Of a DNA stretch of 64,000 nucleotides, positions 10,252 through 19,161 are shown piece after piece. A program made the position numbers and the translations under genes. This DNA comes from CAVSLM01 sp963728895 (GTDB taxonomy: Bacteria > Pseudomonadota > Gammaproteobacteria > JBBQDK01), in the NCBI GenBank assembly GCA_963728895.1, contig CAVSLM010000008.1:248001-312000 (forward strand), read 5' to 3'. The notes beneath the pieces were generated by a model. That model worked only from the letters and a program-made list of their open reading frames with translations, was not told the origin of the DNA and did no database searches. How positions within the stretch are numbered: position 1 is the first letter of the stretch; each line of letters starts with the position of its first letter.

Positions 10252-10811
10252 TGGGACGACAACATGACCGCTACGTGCAAACCAGGGTCGAACTGTTGAA
10301 TCACCTGCGCGATGGCGGCGGCGCGCTGCAGGATCTGCGGCGCGCGTACTGGAACGGCGATTTCAGCGACGCCCGGCGAGGAAGACGTGCACCGATTCGC
10401 GGCACGCCGCTGGCTCGAGCAGAAACCGGTGCAGGTCTGCGCGGCGCTGCCGACCCTCGATGCGATCGCTGCGTCTACAGCCTCGCGATGCACCTGTTCA
10501 CGGCACGTTATCGTCCGTCGGGCAAGACCTTCATCGCGCACGTCGTGGGCGTGGCCAGCATCCTCGCAGCGCATGTCGGATCCATCGATCTGATCCGTGC
10601 CGGACTGCCGCACTCGGCGCATTCCGAAGGCGATTTCGGCGGCGTCGGCACTGCTGCCGCCGGGCGTCCTATCGGAAGCGCAGCGGAATTGCGCTGTGGG
10701 GCGCGCTGCGCGCGGTCGCGCGCCGGGGGCCGCTCGCGGTGCCCGCTGGACGACGGTCGCCGCCCGACGGTTCCGCGCAAGGGTGAAGTAGGCATGCCGG
10801 GATGGCGATGA
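10251..10811 (+). CDS. HD-like domain ORF, possibly decayed
   Basis: A 186-residue ORF whose ATG overlaps the SMP-30 stop and whose TGA overlaps the SDR start, giving a three-gene coupled operon. The convincing parts are YVQTRVELLNHLRDGG near the start and LAMHLFTARYRPSGKTFIAH then VVGVASILA and a GDFGG near residues 80-130, resembling uncharacterised HD-type proteins in which the pattern ends in LLH...GDFG. Here the HD-type His is within LPHSAHSEGDFGG. The ~40 residues between those blocks and everything after GDFGG are Arg/Gly/Ala-rich without family features, so internal frame errors or decay are likely. Function unknown. Confidence 0.45.
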   Translation: MGRQHDRYVQTRVELLNHLRDGGGALQDLRRAYWNGDFSDARRGRRAPIRGTPLARAETGAGLRGAADPRCDRCVYSLAMHLFTARYRPSGKTFIAHVVGVASILAAHVGSIDLIRAGLPHSAHSEGDFGGVGTAAAGRPIGSAAELRCGARCARSRAGGRSRCPLDDGRRPTVPRKGEVGMPGWR

Positions 10812-11737
10812 GGCGATGGCTGCGCTGCGGCATGGGGCTGCTGGTGCGGCACCGCCGCACGGCGCCGCAGGCCCCAGGGTCCTTCGCGCCGCCATCGCCC
10901 GCATTGCCGGTCGAAGGCGCACTGCTCGCCGGGCGTACCGCGCTCATCACCGGCGCCGGGCGCAACATCGGGCGCGCGATCGCGCTGGAGATGGTCGGTC
11001 ACGGCGCCAACGTGCTCTTCACCGACATCGATGACTCCGCCATCGCCGCACTGGAAAGGGACCTGTCCGGGACTTCGGTGCGGGCGCGTGGATTCCGATC
11101 CGACATCTCGCGCCCGCACGACGTCGCGGCGCTGTGCGCGAGGCTGGAAGCCGACGGCGAGCGCGTGGATGTGCTGGTGCACAACGCGGCCGCGCAGTTC
11201 TTCACGACGACTTTCCAGGATGATGGCTTGCGTGAATGGCGCACCGCCCTCGAGACCAATGTGCTCGGGCCGGTGCATCTCACCAAGCGCATCGCGCGCC
11301 AGATGATCGCTTGCGGCACCGAGGGATCGATCCTGTTCATCAGCTCCATCCATCAGTGGACCGTGCGCCGATACGCCCACTACAGCGCCTCCAAGGCGGC
11401 CATCGGGATGTACATCCGCGAGCTGGCGCTGGACCTGGCGCCCTACGGAATCCGTGTCAATGGGATCGCACCGGGCTGGGTTGCAACCGGTGCCGACGGA
11501 AAAGTGCTTGCGCACCGCTACACGCCGCTGTACCGACATTCGATACATCCCGATTACATCGCGCGCGCCGCGGTGATGCTCGCCTCGGATTACTATTCCG
11601 GCTGCACGACGGGAGCCGTGCTCACGGTGGACGGCGGTCTCTCGCTCTACAATCACGTCGTCGATCGCCATCCGCCCCGCGCGCAGGCGGTGGCGGAAGA
11701 CGACGGCTGGGCGAAGGATGACGGCCAGCGCTTGTGA
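10802..11737 (+). CDS. Short-chain dehydrogenase/reductase
   Basis: A 311-residue classical SDR. Residues ~1-40 are a basic/proline leader. The NAD(P) motif TGAGRNIGRA is near residue 50, DIDDSAIAAL follows, HNAAAQ near 128, and the catalytic Ser-Tyr-Lys is in FISSIHQWTVRRYAHYSASK near 178-200. The end VLTVDGGLSLYN is typical. It oxidises or reduces a hydroxyl/carbonyl on an unknown substrate, perhaps a sugar handled by the SMP-30 protein with which it is co-transcribed. ATG 10802 overlaps the previous stop; ATG 10808 is an equally possible start. It ends 35 bases before the convergent pbpG-like gene. Confidence 0.9.
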   Translation: MAMRRWLRCGMGLLVRHRRTAPQAPGSFAPPSPALPVEGALLAGRTALITGAGRNIGRAIALEMVGHGANVLFTDIDDSAIAALERDLSGTSVRARGFRSDISRPHDVAALCARLEADGERVDVLVHNAAAQFFTTTFQDDGLREWRTALETNVLGPVHLTKRIARQMIACGTEGSILFISSIHQWTVRRYAHYSASKAAIGMYIRELALDLAPYGIRVNGIAPGWVATGADGKVLAHRYTPLYRHSIHPDYIARAAVMLASDYYSGCTTGAVLTVDGGLSLYNHVVDRHPPRAQAVAEDDGWAKDDGQRL

Positions 11738-11771
11738 ACCGCGGCCAGTCGCTGGAATCCGTGTCCAACGC

Positions 11772-12878
11772 TCAGCTGAACGGATGATGGGTGGCGATGG
11801 CGGGACCGAGCCATTGCCGGATGCGGTTGGCGTCTCCCACGCCCGAGTACTTGCCCTGCGCGTCCAGGAGCACCATGATCACCGTGCGCCCGGCGACCAC
11901 CGCCTGCATCACCAGACAGCGCCCCGACTCGCTCACGTAGCCGGTCTTGCTGAGTCCGATCTCCCATTTGCCGGCCCGCACCAGCATGTTGGTGTTGCGA
12001 AATTCCACCGGCGCGGCACCCGGTTTCAGCCGCACCCTGAGGCTGCGCGCCGTGGTGAACCGGCGGATCAGCGGATACTCGCAGGCCGCCTGTACCATGC
12101 GTGCCAGATCCGCGGCAGTGGAAACGTTGTCGGCGGCCAGTCCGGTCGGCTCTGTCAGCCGCGTATGGGTCATGCCCAGGCGCGCAGCCTTGCGCTTGGC
12201 GGCCGCCACCAGTGCCGCGGCCCCGCCTGGATAGGTGCGCGCCAGCGCGGCAGCGGCGCGATTGTCCGAGGACATCAGCGCGAGCTGCAGCAGTTCCCCT
12301 CGGCTCAGGGTCGAGCCGACCCTCACCCGCGAGTGCGACCCGCGCAGATGGTCGACGTCCTCGCCGATGACCGTGATCTGCTCGTCGAGTGGCAGCCCGC
12401 CGTCCAGTACCACCATGGCGGTCATGAGCTTGGTGATGGAGGCGATGGGGGTGGGCGTCTCAGCGTTCTTCGCGAGCAGCACGTCGCCGCTGCGGATGTC
12501 CGTGACCAGCGCCACGCTGGAGCTCAGCCGCAGCCCCTTCGGGGGCAGGACCGGTACAATCGTTCTTTGGGTCGCCGTGGCCTGCGGGGCGGCGGCGGAA
12601 GGTGCAATGCGCGCGAGCGCCGCGCCGACTTCGGGCGCCGCCGCGGCGGGTTGTCCATCGGTTCGGAGCGCTTGCCGTTGCCGCGGGCTCGCGTAGCCTT
12701 GCAGATCCGGGAGCGGGAGCTCCAGCCGCGAATTAGATTCCGACGGTGCCGGCGCGCGCTCCATCAGCCAGAGTGCGAGGGACGCGAGCACACAAAACCA
12801 TCCGAACAGGCCCAGAGCCCGCCGCCGCTGCTGCAACACCCGGCTTCGATCGCGCCGTGCGTCGGACGCCATGAGCAC
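11772..12878 (-). CDS. pbpG: D-alanyl-D-alanine endopeptidase, PbpG-like
   Basis: A ~368-residue penicillin-binding serine peptidase of the S11 family, acting on peptidoglycan cross-links in the periplasm. The catalytic triad motifs are all present: SITK (S-x-x-K), SSDN (S-x-N) and KTG in LSKTGYVSESG. An N-terminal transmembrane anchor (LGLFGWFCVLASLALWLM) is followed by a ~90-residue Pro/Ala-rich linker, longer than in E. coli PbpG. The gene starts 3 bases after the PHB synthase stop, so they are probably co-transcribed although functionally unrelated. DacA-type carboxypeptidase is the alternative, but there is no C-terminal PBP5 domain. Confidence 0.85.
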   Translation of the reverse strand: MLMASDARRDRSRVLQQRRRALGLFGWFCVLASLALWLMERAPAPSESNSRLELPLPDLQGYASPRQRQALRTDGQPAAAAPEVGAALARIAPSAAAPQATATQRTIVPVLPPKGLRLSSSVALVTDIRSGDVLLAKNAETPTPIASITKLMTAMVVLDGGLPLDEQITVIGEDVDHLRGSHSRVRVGSTLSRGELLQLALMSSDNRAAAALARTYPGGAAALVAAAKRKAARLGMTHTRLTEPTGLAADNVSTAADLARMVQAACEYPLIRRFTTARSLRVRLKPGAAPVEFRNTNMLVRAGKWEIGLSKTGYVSESGRCLVMQAVVAGRTVIMVLLDAQGKYSGVGDANRIRQWLGPAIATHHPFS

Positions 12879-12881
12879 GGC

Positions 12882-14591
12882 TCAGCGCTCCAGGACGTAG
12901 CTGCCGGGTGCCGCCGCCAGCGGCGGGTGTGTCGCATCGCCGATGCCGGGTGGTTCCTGCAATGCTTCGCACCGCGCGGCGAGCCAGGCGCTCCAGTCCT
13001 CCCACCAGGAGCCGGGTACCTTCGGGACTGATGCGCGCCAGGCTTCGCCATCCTGCCGGCCGCCGGCCTCGCCCACCCAGTAACGGCGCTTGGGCGGATC
13101 GACGGGCGGGCTGACGACGCCCATGATGTGCCCGGAGGTGGCCAGCACGTAGCGTACGCTGCCACCGACAATGGCGCAGATGCGAAACGTCTCCTTCCAG
13201 GGCGCGATATGGTCCTGCTCGGTTCCGACCGCATAGAGTGGTGCGCGAATGCGTCTGAGATCGATGGGCCGGCCGCCCAGCGTCAGCGCGTCGGGCGCGA
13301 TCAGCCGGTTGCGCAGATACATCTCGCGCAGATAGAAGGAATGCATGGCCTGCGGCAGCCGCGTGGCGTCGGTGTTCCAGTACAGCACGTCGAACTGCGG
13401 GGGCTCCTCTCCGTAGAGATAGTTGTGTACGTAGTAATGCCAGATGAGGCTGTTGGAGCGCAGCAAGCGGAACGACAGCGCGAGCTCGGCGCCATCCAGG
13501 TAACCGCGTGCTTCCATCATCTTTTCGATGGCGGCGATGCCGTCTTCGTCGATGAAAACGTCGATGTCGCCGGGCCGCGCGAAATCGACCAGTGTGGTGA
13601 GCAGCGTCCAGTGCGCGATGGGCGAAGGCTCACGCTCGTCGCGGGCGCACCAGGCCATGAACGCGGCGAGCAGCGTGCCGCCGATGCAGTAGCCGGCTGC
13701 GTGGATCCGTGGCACCCCGCAGATGCCGCGCACCGCTTCGATCGCCTGCAGCAGCCCGCGGAGCAGGTAGTCGTCGAACGTGGTCTGGCGCATGTCCGCG
13801 CCGGGATTCTTCCAGCTGGTGATGAAGACCGTGAATCCGCGGTGCACCAGGTAGCGCACCAGACTCTTGCGTTCGTTCAGATCGAGGATGTAGTACTTGT
13901 TGATCCACGGCGCGACCACCAGGAGCGGGATCGCGTGCACCTGCGCCGTGGCGGGACGGTACTGGATGAGCTCCAGCAGCTCGTTGCGGAACACCACCTC
14001 ACCGGGTGTGGCGGCGAGATTGCGCCCGACCTCGAATGCGCTCTCATCGACCATGGCGATATCGCCGCGCGCGCAGTCCTTCATCCAGTTCTGCAGACCC
14101 TTGAGCAGGCTGGTACCCGCACTGCGGTAGTAGTGCTGGAGCGCCGTGGGGTTGGTCCAGAAGAAGTTGGTGGGCGCCAGCGCGTTCAAACCCTGGCGTA
14201 CCCAGAAGGCGGCGCGCCGGCGGCTCTTTTCGGGCACCTCCGGGGTGGCGAACACGGCGTCCTCCAGCCAGCGCGTATACAGGAGATAGAACTCCCTGAC
14301 GGCATGGAGGTAGGGGCTCTGCTGCCAGATTTCCTCCGAGAACCGTTCATCGCGTTCGGCGGCGGGAATCAGCTCGGCATCGGCAGCGCCCATCAGCCGC
14401 TGCCAGGTATGCAGCTGCACGGACCACAGCGCGCCGCCGAGCCGGGTCATCTCGGAGGCGAGCGCCCACGGATGCTGCAGCCATGCCTGTTGTACCCGCA
14501 GCAGGCTGCCGGCGATGCCGAACGGGTCCAGGGTGCGGCTCAGGGTGTCCGGCCCGGTTTGCACGGGATTGGTCGGCGCTTCTTCTGTCAT
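12882..14591 (-). CDS. phaC: Class I poly(3-hydroxybutyrate) synthase
   Basis: A 569-residue polyhydroxyalkanoate polymerase. The lipase-like box AAGYCIGGTLLA carries the catalytic Cys, the Asp region is VGTEQDHIAPWKETF, and the His is in LATSGHIMGVVSPP. IPLLVVAPWINKYYILDLNE and FVTSWKNP-like FITSWKNPGADM are family blocks. Start ATG 14591 (MTEEAPTNP) is preferred over an upstream in-frame start because the leader is Arg/Cys-rich. No phaA, phaB or phasin gene is adjacent. It makes intracellular carbon-storage granules from 3-hydroxyacyl-CoA. Confidence 0.93.
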   Translation of the reverse strand: MTEEAPTNPVQTGPDTLSRTLDPFGIAGSLLRVQQAWLQHPWALASEMTRLGGALWSVQLHTWQRLMGAADAELIPAAERDERFSEEIWQQSPYLHAVREFYLLYTRWLEDAVFATPEVPEKSRRRAAFWVRQGLNALAPTNFFWTNPTALQHYYRSAGTSLLKGLQNWMKDCARGDIAMVDESAFEVGRNLAATPGEVVFRNELLELIQYRPATAQVHAIPLLVVAPWINKYYILDLNERKSLVRYLVHRGFTVFITSWKNPGADMRQTTFDDYLLRGLLQAIEAVRGICGVPRIHAAGYCIGGTLLAAFMAWCARDEREPSPIAHWTLLTTLVDFARPGDIDVFIDEDGIAAIEKMMEARGYLDGAELALSFRLLRSNSLIWHYYVHNYLYGEEPPQFDVLYWNTDATRLPQAMHSFYLREMYLRNRLIAPDALTLGGRPIDLRRIRAPLYAVGTEQDHIAPWKETFRICAIVGGSVRYVLATSGHIMGVVSPPVDPPKRRYWVGEAGGRQDGEAWRASVPKVPGSWWEDWSAWLAARCEALQEPPGIGDATHPPLAAAPGSYVLER

Positions 14592-14688
14592 GGTCGACGT
14601 GTGGCGGTGCAGGTCGGCGAAACACCGGCACACCCGGCGCGCGGCCGGGCGCCGCAGATGTCGATGGGGAGCCGCCTCCGGCGCGGGC

Positions 14689-14716
14689 AGTATAATCCAA
14701 CAGCCTGCGCGTACAA
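14689..14716 (-). promoter_or_regulatory. Putative sigma-70 promoter of phaC
   Basis: Read on the minus strand: TTGTAC (14716-14711), a 16-base spacer, then TATACT (14694-14689). The phaC ATG is ~98 bases downstream. The match is good for a GC-rich genome but the -35 fits only 4 of 6. Confidence 0.45.
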
Positions 14717-14730
14717 GCAGGCCGCCAGTT

Positions 14731-15924
14731 TCAACGCAGCCGCACCAGCAGCTTCTTCTCGAGTGCCGAGCGCAACCAGCGATCTCGCACCAGACGCACG
14801 TCGACCAGCGCTCCGGGCGTCTTGTCCCAGAGCGCAACCCGCAGGTCCTCCATCTCCTTTACCGGTATGCCATCCAGCTGGACGATACGGTCGCCGGGTA
14901 GCACGCCCGCGGCGCCGGCCGCGCTGTTTTCCAGCAGCGCCGCCACGCGCAGCCCGCCGTCCTTCTGCTCGAGCTGCAAACCAAGCGCACCGCGCGGCGC
15001 CAGCTGTCTCGCTTGCGGCAGCAGTACGAAGTCGGCGGCGCCGGCGTGCAGTTGCTCGGGGCCGGTAAGCACGATGGCGTAGGGGACCTCGATGCGCCGG
15101 GCCATGCGACGCGGGATACCGGTGCCGTAGGCGATGTGCCCGCTCCCCGCCAGCACCACCAGGCGCCGCTGCGGGTGTTCGAGCAGGCAAAGGGCTGCCC
15201 GTTCCGCCATGCCTTCGTCCCAGATGACCTGGACGCTGAGGAAGCGTTCGAATGGCAGCCCCGGTCCGTGCGGATGGGCACCGAAGATTTCCTTCAGCCG
15301 CGCACGGTAGTGCGGATCCGAGTCGTCGAGGGTTGTGGGCAGGGAGGCACGCTCTGCGGCCGTGAGGCTCTCCAGCCCCTTGCGTCCGACCTTGCTTGTG
15401 ATCTCTTCGGGCACGTTGAGCGCGATGAGCGGCAGGTGATGCTCGCGCGCGAAACGCAGAATGGGCGCGTAGAGCCGAAAGTCATAGCCCCAGCGTTTGT
15501 AGTACTCGGTCTTGCGCAGCAGCCCGCGCTCGTCCAGCTTGCCGGCCACGTAGGCGTCGAGGTATTGCTGAAAGGGTTGCTGGAAGAACTCCACACCAAT
15601 GGCGAGGTTGGGATCGCGCGCATAGAGGCCCTGGATGACTTCGAGCTCCACGCCGTGATCCTCGGGGCGGGTGTGGGTTTCTCCCACGAACACCACGCGG
15701 CGCGCCGCAAGCTGCGGCAGGATGGCGGCGAAATCGGTCAGGGTGCGCAGGTCGACGGCCGGGGCGTTCGCCGCCGGCGCGGGTGGCGTCGCGACCGGTG
15801 CTGGCATGATGGGCGCGGCGGCCACAGCGGCGTCGGCCGGCCGCGAGACATCGAGTGCCTGGCAGCCGGACAGCAACAGGAGCAGGGGGAAGGCGGCATA
15901 GGTGCGGTGCTGGCTGGCGATCAT
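14731..15924 (-). CDS. ChaN-family lipoprotein with C-terminal PDZ domain
   Basis: A 397-residue protein with a lipoprotein signal: hydrophobic FPLLLLLSGC with Cys21 as the lipidated residue, which fixes the start at ATG 15924. After an Ala/Pro linker, residues ~75-280 match the ChaN/haem-binding uncharacterised iron-regulated lipoprotein family (RRVVFVGETHTRPEDH, GVEFFQQPFQQYLDAY, LVVLAGSGHIAYGTGIPRRM). The last ~90 residues form a PDZ-like domain (AAGAAGVLPGDRIVQLDGIP, VKEMEDLRVAL). Located in a membrane leaflet facing the periplasm. ChaN-PDZ fusions are known; haem binding here is family inference. It lies upstream of phaC on the same strand. Confidence 0.85.
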   Translation of the reverse strand: MIASQHRTYAAFPLLLLLSGCQALDVSRPADAAVAAAPIMPAPVATPPAPAANAPAVDLRTLTDFAAILPQLAARRVVFVGETHTRPEDHGVELEVIQGLYARDPNLAIGVEFFQQPFQQYLDAYVAGKLDERGLLRKTEYYKRWGYDFRLYAPILRFAREHHLPLIALNVPEEITSKVGRKGLESLTAAERASLPTTLDDSDPHYRARLKEIFGAHPHGPGLPFERFLSVQVIWDEGMAERAALCLLEHPQRRLVVLAGSGHIAYGTGIPRRMARRIEVPYAIVLTGPEQLHAGAADFVLLPQARQLAPRGALGLQLEQKDGGLRVAALLENSAAGAAGVLPGDRIVQLDGIPVKEMEDLRVALWDKTPGALVDVRLVRDRWLRSALEKKLLVRLR

Positions 15925-16017
15925 GGCGCAAATGGTAAACCATGGCGCGCCTCGTGTGTGCGCAGCGCGCGACGCAGAGGCAGGCAGCACCATGCGGATG
16001 GCGCTCGTTCATGCGAG

Positions 16018-16207
16018 CCCGGAAATCCCACCAGCATCCGCAAGCTGGCGGAATTCGCAGCCAGGGCGAGCGAGAAACCGCCAGAACCTGGATGGGCCGG
16101 CGGCGTAAACAGTGTGTCATGGTTCGCCGATCGCGAAGAATGACAGATCTTCCCCGCGATCCATTCACTTACTGGCCAGCCACTGGCCGGCCGGAGAGAT
16201 TTCCGGG
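16018..16207. repeat. Dispersed CCCGGAAATCTCACC element, 190-bp deleted copy
   Basis: Ends CCCGGAAATCCCACCAGC at left and GAGAGATTTCCGGG at right. The interior shares GGCGGAATTCGCAGCC, CCGGCGGCGTAAACAGTGTG and the CACTTACTGGCCAGCCACTGG subterminal hairpin with the 254-bp copies, in the opposite orientation to the copy at 24808. About 60 bp around the CTGGCGCCGGGCTGGAGCG segment are missing. Flanked by CGAG and CTAG. It fills the space between the ChaN and transporter genes. Confidence 0.85.
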
Positions 16208-16256
16208 CTAGACTTCTGGTGAGCGCGCAAAGGGATGATCCGGCAGAAGTGCGCCG

Positions 16257-17321
16257 GTGGCGAAACGGAAGAGCATGGAACGCGGGTACGACTCCGGCAG
16301 CGGCGATTTCGCCCAGCGGGTGCTGGTAGTGGTCGCCATTTCGGCGACCACTGCCATCCTGCTGGTATTGGCATGGACCATCCGGGAAGTACTGCTGCTG
16401 ACTTTCGCAGGCATTCTGCTGGCGATCTTTCTGCGTGCTCCGGCGGAGTTTCTCGCTGCCCGCACGGGCCTGCGCATGCGCTGGTCGCTGGCGCTGGTGA
16501 TCATCGCTCTGTTCGCTGGTATCTGCGTCGTAGGGTATCAGTTCGGTCCCGCCCTCGTGGGTCACATCGGTGCGCTCAGCCAGGGGTTTGCGCACGCATT
16601 GAGCGGTGCGCGCGACTATCTGGACCAGTTCTCCTGGGCGCGCGAGCTGATGCGCCGCATGGCCCAGAGCTTCCATCCGGGTTCCGGCACGCTGTCCCGT
16701 GTGACGGGCATCTTTTCCACTCTGCTGGGCGGTGCGGTCGCGACGCTGGTGATCCTGATCGTCGGCATCTATCTCAGCATCGAGCCCGACCTCTACCTCA
16801 ACGGTGCGCTGCGCCTGATTCCGCCGCGCCGCCGCGCGCGGGCGCGACAGGTGATCGGGCAGCTGGGGCACGCCTTGCGCTGGTGGCTCGTCGGGCGGCT
16901 GTCGTCCATGACCGTGATCGGCGTCATGACCTGGTTCGGGTTGTGGGCGCTGGGCATCCCCCTGGCGGTGCCGCTCGCGCTGCTGGCGGCCCTGCTTACC
17001 TTCATCCCCAACATCGGCCCGGTGCTCTCGGCGCTGCCGGCGGTACTGATCGGGTTCGAGCAGGGCTTCATGATGGCCGCCTACGTGGCACTGTTGTATT
17101 TCGCCGTACAGCAGGTCGAGAGCTATCTCATCACCCCTGTCATCCAGCGCCACGCGGTCGCCATGCCTCCGGTGCTCCTACTCACCGTGCAGCTCGCGAT
17201 GGGACTGCTCGCCGGGGTCATGGGACTGGTCATGGCGACCCCTCTCACCGTGGCCATGATGGTGCTGATCGATATGCTCTACGTGCAGGACGTGCTCGGC
17301 GATCGCGTCGAGCCGCCATGA
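16257..17321 (+). CDS. AI-2E/PerM-family transporter
   Basis: A 354-residue inner-membrane protein of the AI-2E transporter (PerM/UPF0118) family. About seven hydrophobic helices: two near residues 20-55, one at ~80-100, one at ~160-185 and a cluster from ~215 to 345. The conserved IPNIGPVLSALPAVLIGFEQ and YLITPVIQRHAVAMPPVLLL blocks are diagnostic. Members export small molecules or ions; the substrate cannot be told. GTG 16257 gives the longest reasonable form; ATG 16275 is an alternative six codons in. The gene starts 45 bases after a dispersed element. Confidence 0.88.
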   Translation: MAKRKSMERGYDSGSGDFAQRVLVVVAISATTAILLVLAWTIREVLLLTFAGILLAIFLRAPAEFLAARTGLRMRWSLALVIIALFAGICVVGYQFGPALVGHIGALSQGFAHALSGARDYLDQFSWARELMRRMAQSFHPGSGTLSRVTGIFSTLLGGAVATLVILIVGIYLSIEPDLYLNGALRLIPPRRRARARQVIGQLGHALRWWLVGRLSSMTVIGVMTWFGLWALGIPLAVPLALLAALLTFIPNIGPVLSALPAVLIGFEQGFMMAAYVALLYFAVQQVESYLITPVIQRHAVAMPPVLLLTVQLAMGLLAGVMGLVMATPLTVAMMVLIDMLYVQDVLGDRVEPP

Positions 17322-17365
17322 TCGGCGCACCCGCCCCGCCTGCCGGATGCAGGCCGGACGTCTGG

Positions 17366-17543
17366 CCCGCAAGTCTCACCAGCCGTCCTACGGCTGGCCG
17401 GCAAGTGAATGGGTCGCGGGGAAGTCTTTCATACTTTCACGATCGCCCAACGATGACGCAGCGTTCGCGCCGCCGGCATGTTCCGGTTCCGGCAGATTCT
17501 CGCGAATTCCGCCAGCTCCCGGGAGGCTGGTGAGAGTTCCAGG
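17366..17543. repeat. Dispersed CCCGGAAATCTCACC element, 178-bp deleted copy
   Basis: Left end CCCGCAAGTCTCACCAGCC, right end GGCTGGTGAGAGTTCCAGG, forward orientation like the copy at 24808. The interior keeps CTGGCCGGCAAGTGAATGG and GCGAATTCCGCCAGCTCCC. Flanked by CTGG and CTAG; the CTA of that CTAG is the stop codon of the minus-strand BON gene. Confidence 0.85.
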
Positions 17544-18269
17544 CTAGGGAATCAGCAACAGGTTCTCCACCTGCCGCACACCGTCCACGTACCAGGCATC
17601 GCGTTCGGCAAGCACGCGTTCCCGGTCGCTGCCAACGGTTCCCGAGAGCGTGACGCGGGCATCGTGGGCGCGGATCGTGATCTGGTCGCTGCGCACCGCA
17701 CCGTCGAGCTCCAGCACCAGCTCCACGGCGTCGGCCAGTTCGCCGTCGTTATCCTCTTCCGGCGGCTCGACGACCAGATCGTTCTCCACGTCGCGCGTGC
17801 CCGGCACCCACCAGGCCAGCACGCCTGCCATGCGCCGATGCGAGAGACTGAGCACCTTGCCCTCCAGCACCACGACGCCGTCCTCGACGCGAATCCGCAC
17901 GCAGCCGTGCGGCGTTTCCGGCAGGCGGCGTACCGGCTCGACCTGATCCTTCTTGTCCACCACCTCCAGGTCGTGATCGGTGAGTGCGGGCTCGCGCAGC
18001 AACGCGTCGCGCACATGGTCGCGTAGAGTCGCATCGCTCATGGCCTCGGCGGCCGCGGTGCGCAGCTGATCGACCACCACCCGCACACCGGGCACACAGG
18101 CCGCGGCCAGTACCGCACGGCGTTTTCCGGCGATGTCGGGCACCTCGCCCTGCAGGATCACCACTCCCTGGTGATGCGTTACGGTCACTTCCGAGGCATG
18201 CAGGTTGGCCGCCGGCTCGACTTCCAGCGCGGCGTATACCTCTTGAACAATTGGGTCAGGTGCTTCCAT
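17544..18269 (-). CDS. BON-domain protein
   Basis: A 241-residue protein with about three BON (OsmY/nodulation) domains at residues ~8-75, 80-160 and 165-240. Each has the alpha/beta pattern with a GxVxL/DxxxRxxVExxL motif, for example VVVLEGKVLSLSHRRMAGVL and VTLSGTVGSDRERVLAERDA then VENLLLIP. BON domains bind membranes or phospholipid and often protect the envelope during osmotic stress. No signal peptide is obvious from ATG 18269, which differs from OsmY. The frame upstream stays open but is not conserved. The stop codon lies in the boundary of a dispersed element. Confidence 0.8.
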   Translation of the reverse strand: MEAPDPIVQEVYAALEVEPAANLHASEVTVTHHQGVVILQGEVPDIAGKRRAVLAAACVPGVRVVVDQLRTAAAEAMSDATLRDHVRDALLREPALTDHDLEVVDKKDQVEPVRRLPETPHGCVRIRVEDGVVVLEGKVLSLSHRRMAGVLAWWVPGTRDVENDLVVEPPEEDNDGELADAVELVLELDGAVRSDQITIRAHDARVTLSGTVGSDRERVLAERDAWYVDGVRQVENLLLIP

Positions 18270-18473
18270 GGGTCCGATCCTCCGGATTCGCAGTTCTCCG
18301 GCCGCCAGTGACACGCGGCCGGAAAAGTGCTGATTGTATGCCGCCGGCGCGCCCAACGCAGCTTGGATGCCGGTGCGGCGCAAAGGTATCCTAGGCACCC
18401 AGACCGCAGGGCAGGCGCGGCACCGGCCGGTGTCTTCCTGTGCCGGCGGCGTCACAACAGGAGAGAACGGATA

Positions 18474-18995
18474 ATGACCATGCGAGCGGCGATCCTCGCA
18501 ACTGCAATGGCCACGACGGCCGTGGTTGCGCAAGAGCTGTCGGTGAACATGCACGCCATCACCCCCCAGGGAGTCGGGCAATCGATCGGCACCGTGAGCC
18601 TTTCCCCGGCCGAGCAAGGCGGCACGCTGCTCAAGCCCGACCTGCAGGGGCTCACGCCCGGAATGCACGGCTTTCACGTGCACGTCAATCCGAGCTGTGC
18701 GCCGGGCGAAAAGGACGGAAAGGCGGTAGCCGGTCTGGGGGCCGGTGGCCACTGGGATCCGACCAACACCGGTCGCCACGCCGGTCCCTACGGCGACGGC
18801 CATCTCGGAGATCTGCCGGCGCTCTATGCCGACGAGCAGGGCAGGGCGACGCTGCCGGTGTTTGCCCCACGCGTGAAGCCGTCCGACTTCAAGGGGCACG
18901 CGCTGATGATTCACGCCGGCGGCGACAACTATGCCGACCAGCCGAGCAAGCTCGGTGGCGGCGGGGCCCGCGTTGCCTGTGGAGTAGTGCAATAG
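18474..18995 (+). CDS. sodC: Superoxide dismutase [Cu-Zn]
   Basis: A 173-residue periplasmic Cu/Zn superoxide dismutase. A short signal peptide (ILATAMATTAVVA) is followed by the enzyme. Copper ligands are in GFHVHV and the ALMIHAGGDN block, zinc ligands in GHWDPTNTGRHAGPYGDGHL, and the structural disulfide pairs Cys of NPSCAPG with Cys of RVACGVV. GGAGAG at 18460-18465 precedes ATG 18474. It stands alone between divergent BON and small downstream ORFs and is followed by a perfect GC-rich palindrome. Confidence 0.95.
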   Translation: MTMRAAILATAMATTAVVAQELSVNMHAITPQGVGQSIGTVSLSPAEQGGTLLKPDLQGLTPGMHGFHVHVNPSCAPGEKDGKAVAGLGAGGHWDPTNTGRHAGPYGDGHLGDLPALYADEQGRATLPVFAPRVKPSDFKGHALMIHAGGDNYADQPSKLGGGGARVACGVVQ

Positions 18996-19005
18996 CGAGC
19001 ACTTG

Positions 19006-19033
19006 GGTGCCGCGGCGACGTCGCCGCGGCACC
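19006..19033 (+). terminator. Perfect palindromic hairpin after sodC
   Basis: GGTGCCGCGGCGA, a CG centre and TCGCCGCGGCACC form a 13-bp stem beginning 10 bases after the sodC stop. There is no T run, so it is either a terminator of weak intrinsic type or an mRNA-stabilising hairpin. Confidence 0.5.
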
Positions 19034-19161
19034 GCCCCGCCTCCTACCCTTCGCAATTCCCCTGCCATGCGCCGGGTTGCGCAGGCCCGACGCGTCTCCT
19101 AGGTTTCCCATAGGCTGGCGAACCCGCCATTGCCGTGCCGCTCAAGCCATGGAAGGGCCTG

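Noticed and set aside
14691..14696. TATAAT on the plus strand as a rightward promoter
   Set aside because: No rightward gene follows; the overlapping leftward TATACT fits phaC.
13128..16143. Long plus-strand frames opposite phaC and the ChaN gene
   Set aside because: They are antisense to two well-supported genes and show no conserved motif.
16100..16250. Short peptides inside the dispersed elements (for example around 24847 and 51286)
   Set aside because: Similar peptides in several copies follow from DNA similarity; frames are short and broken differently in each copy.
17544..18992. 482-residue extension of the BON protein
   Set aside because: Conserved sequence starts at ATG 18269; upstream it would be antisense to sodC.
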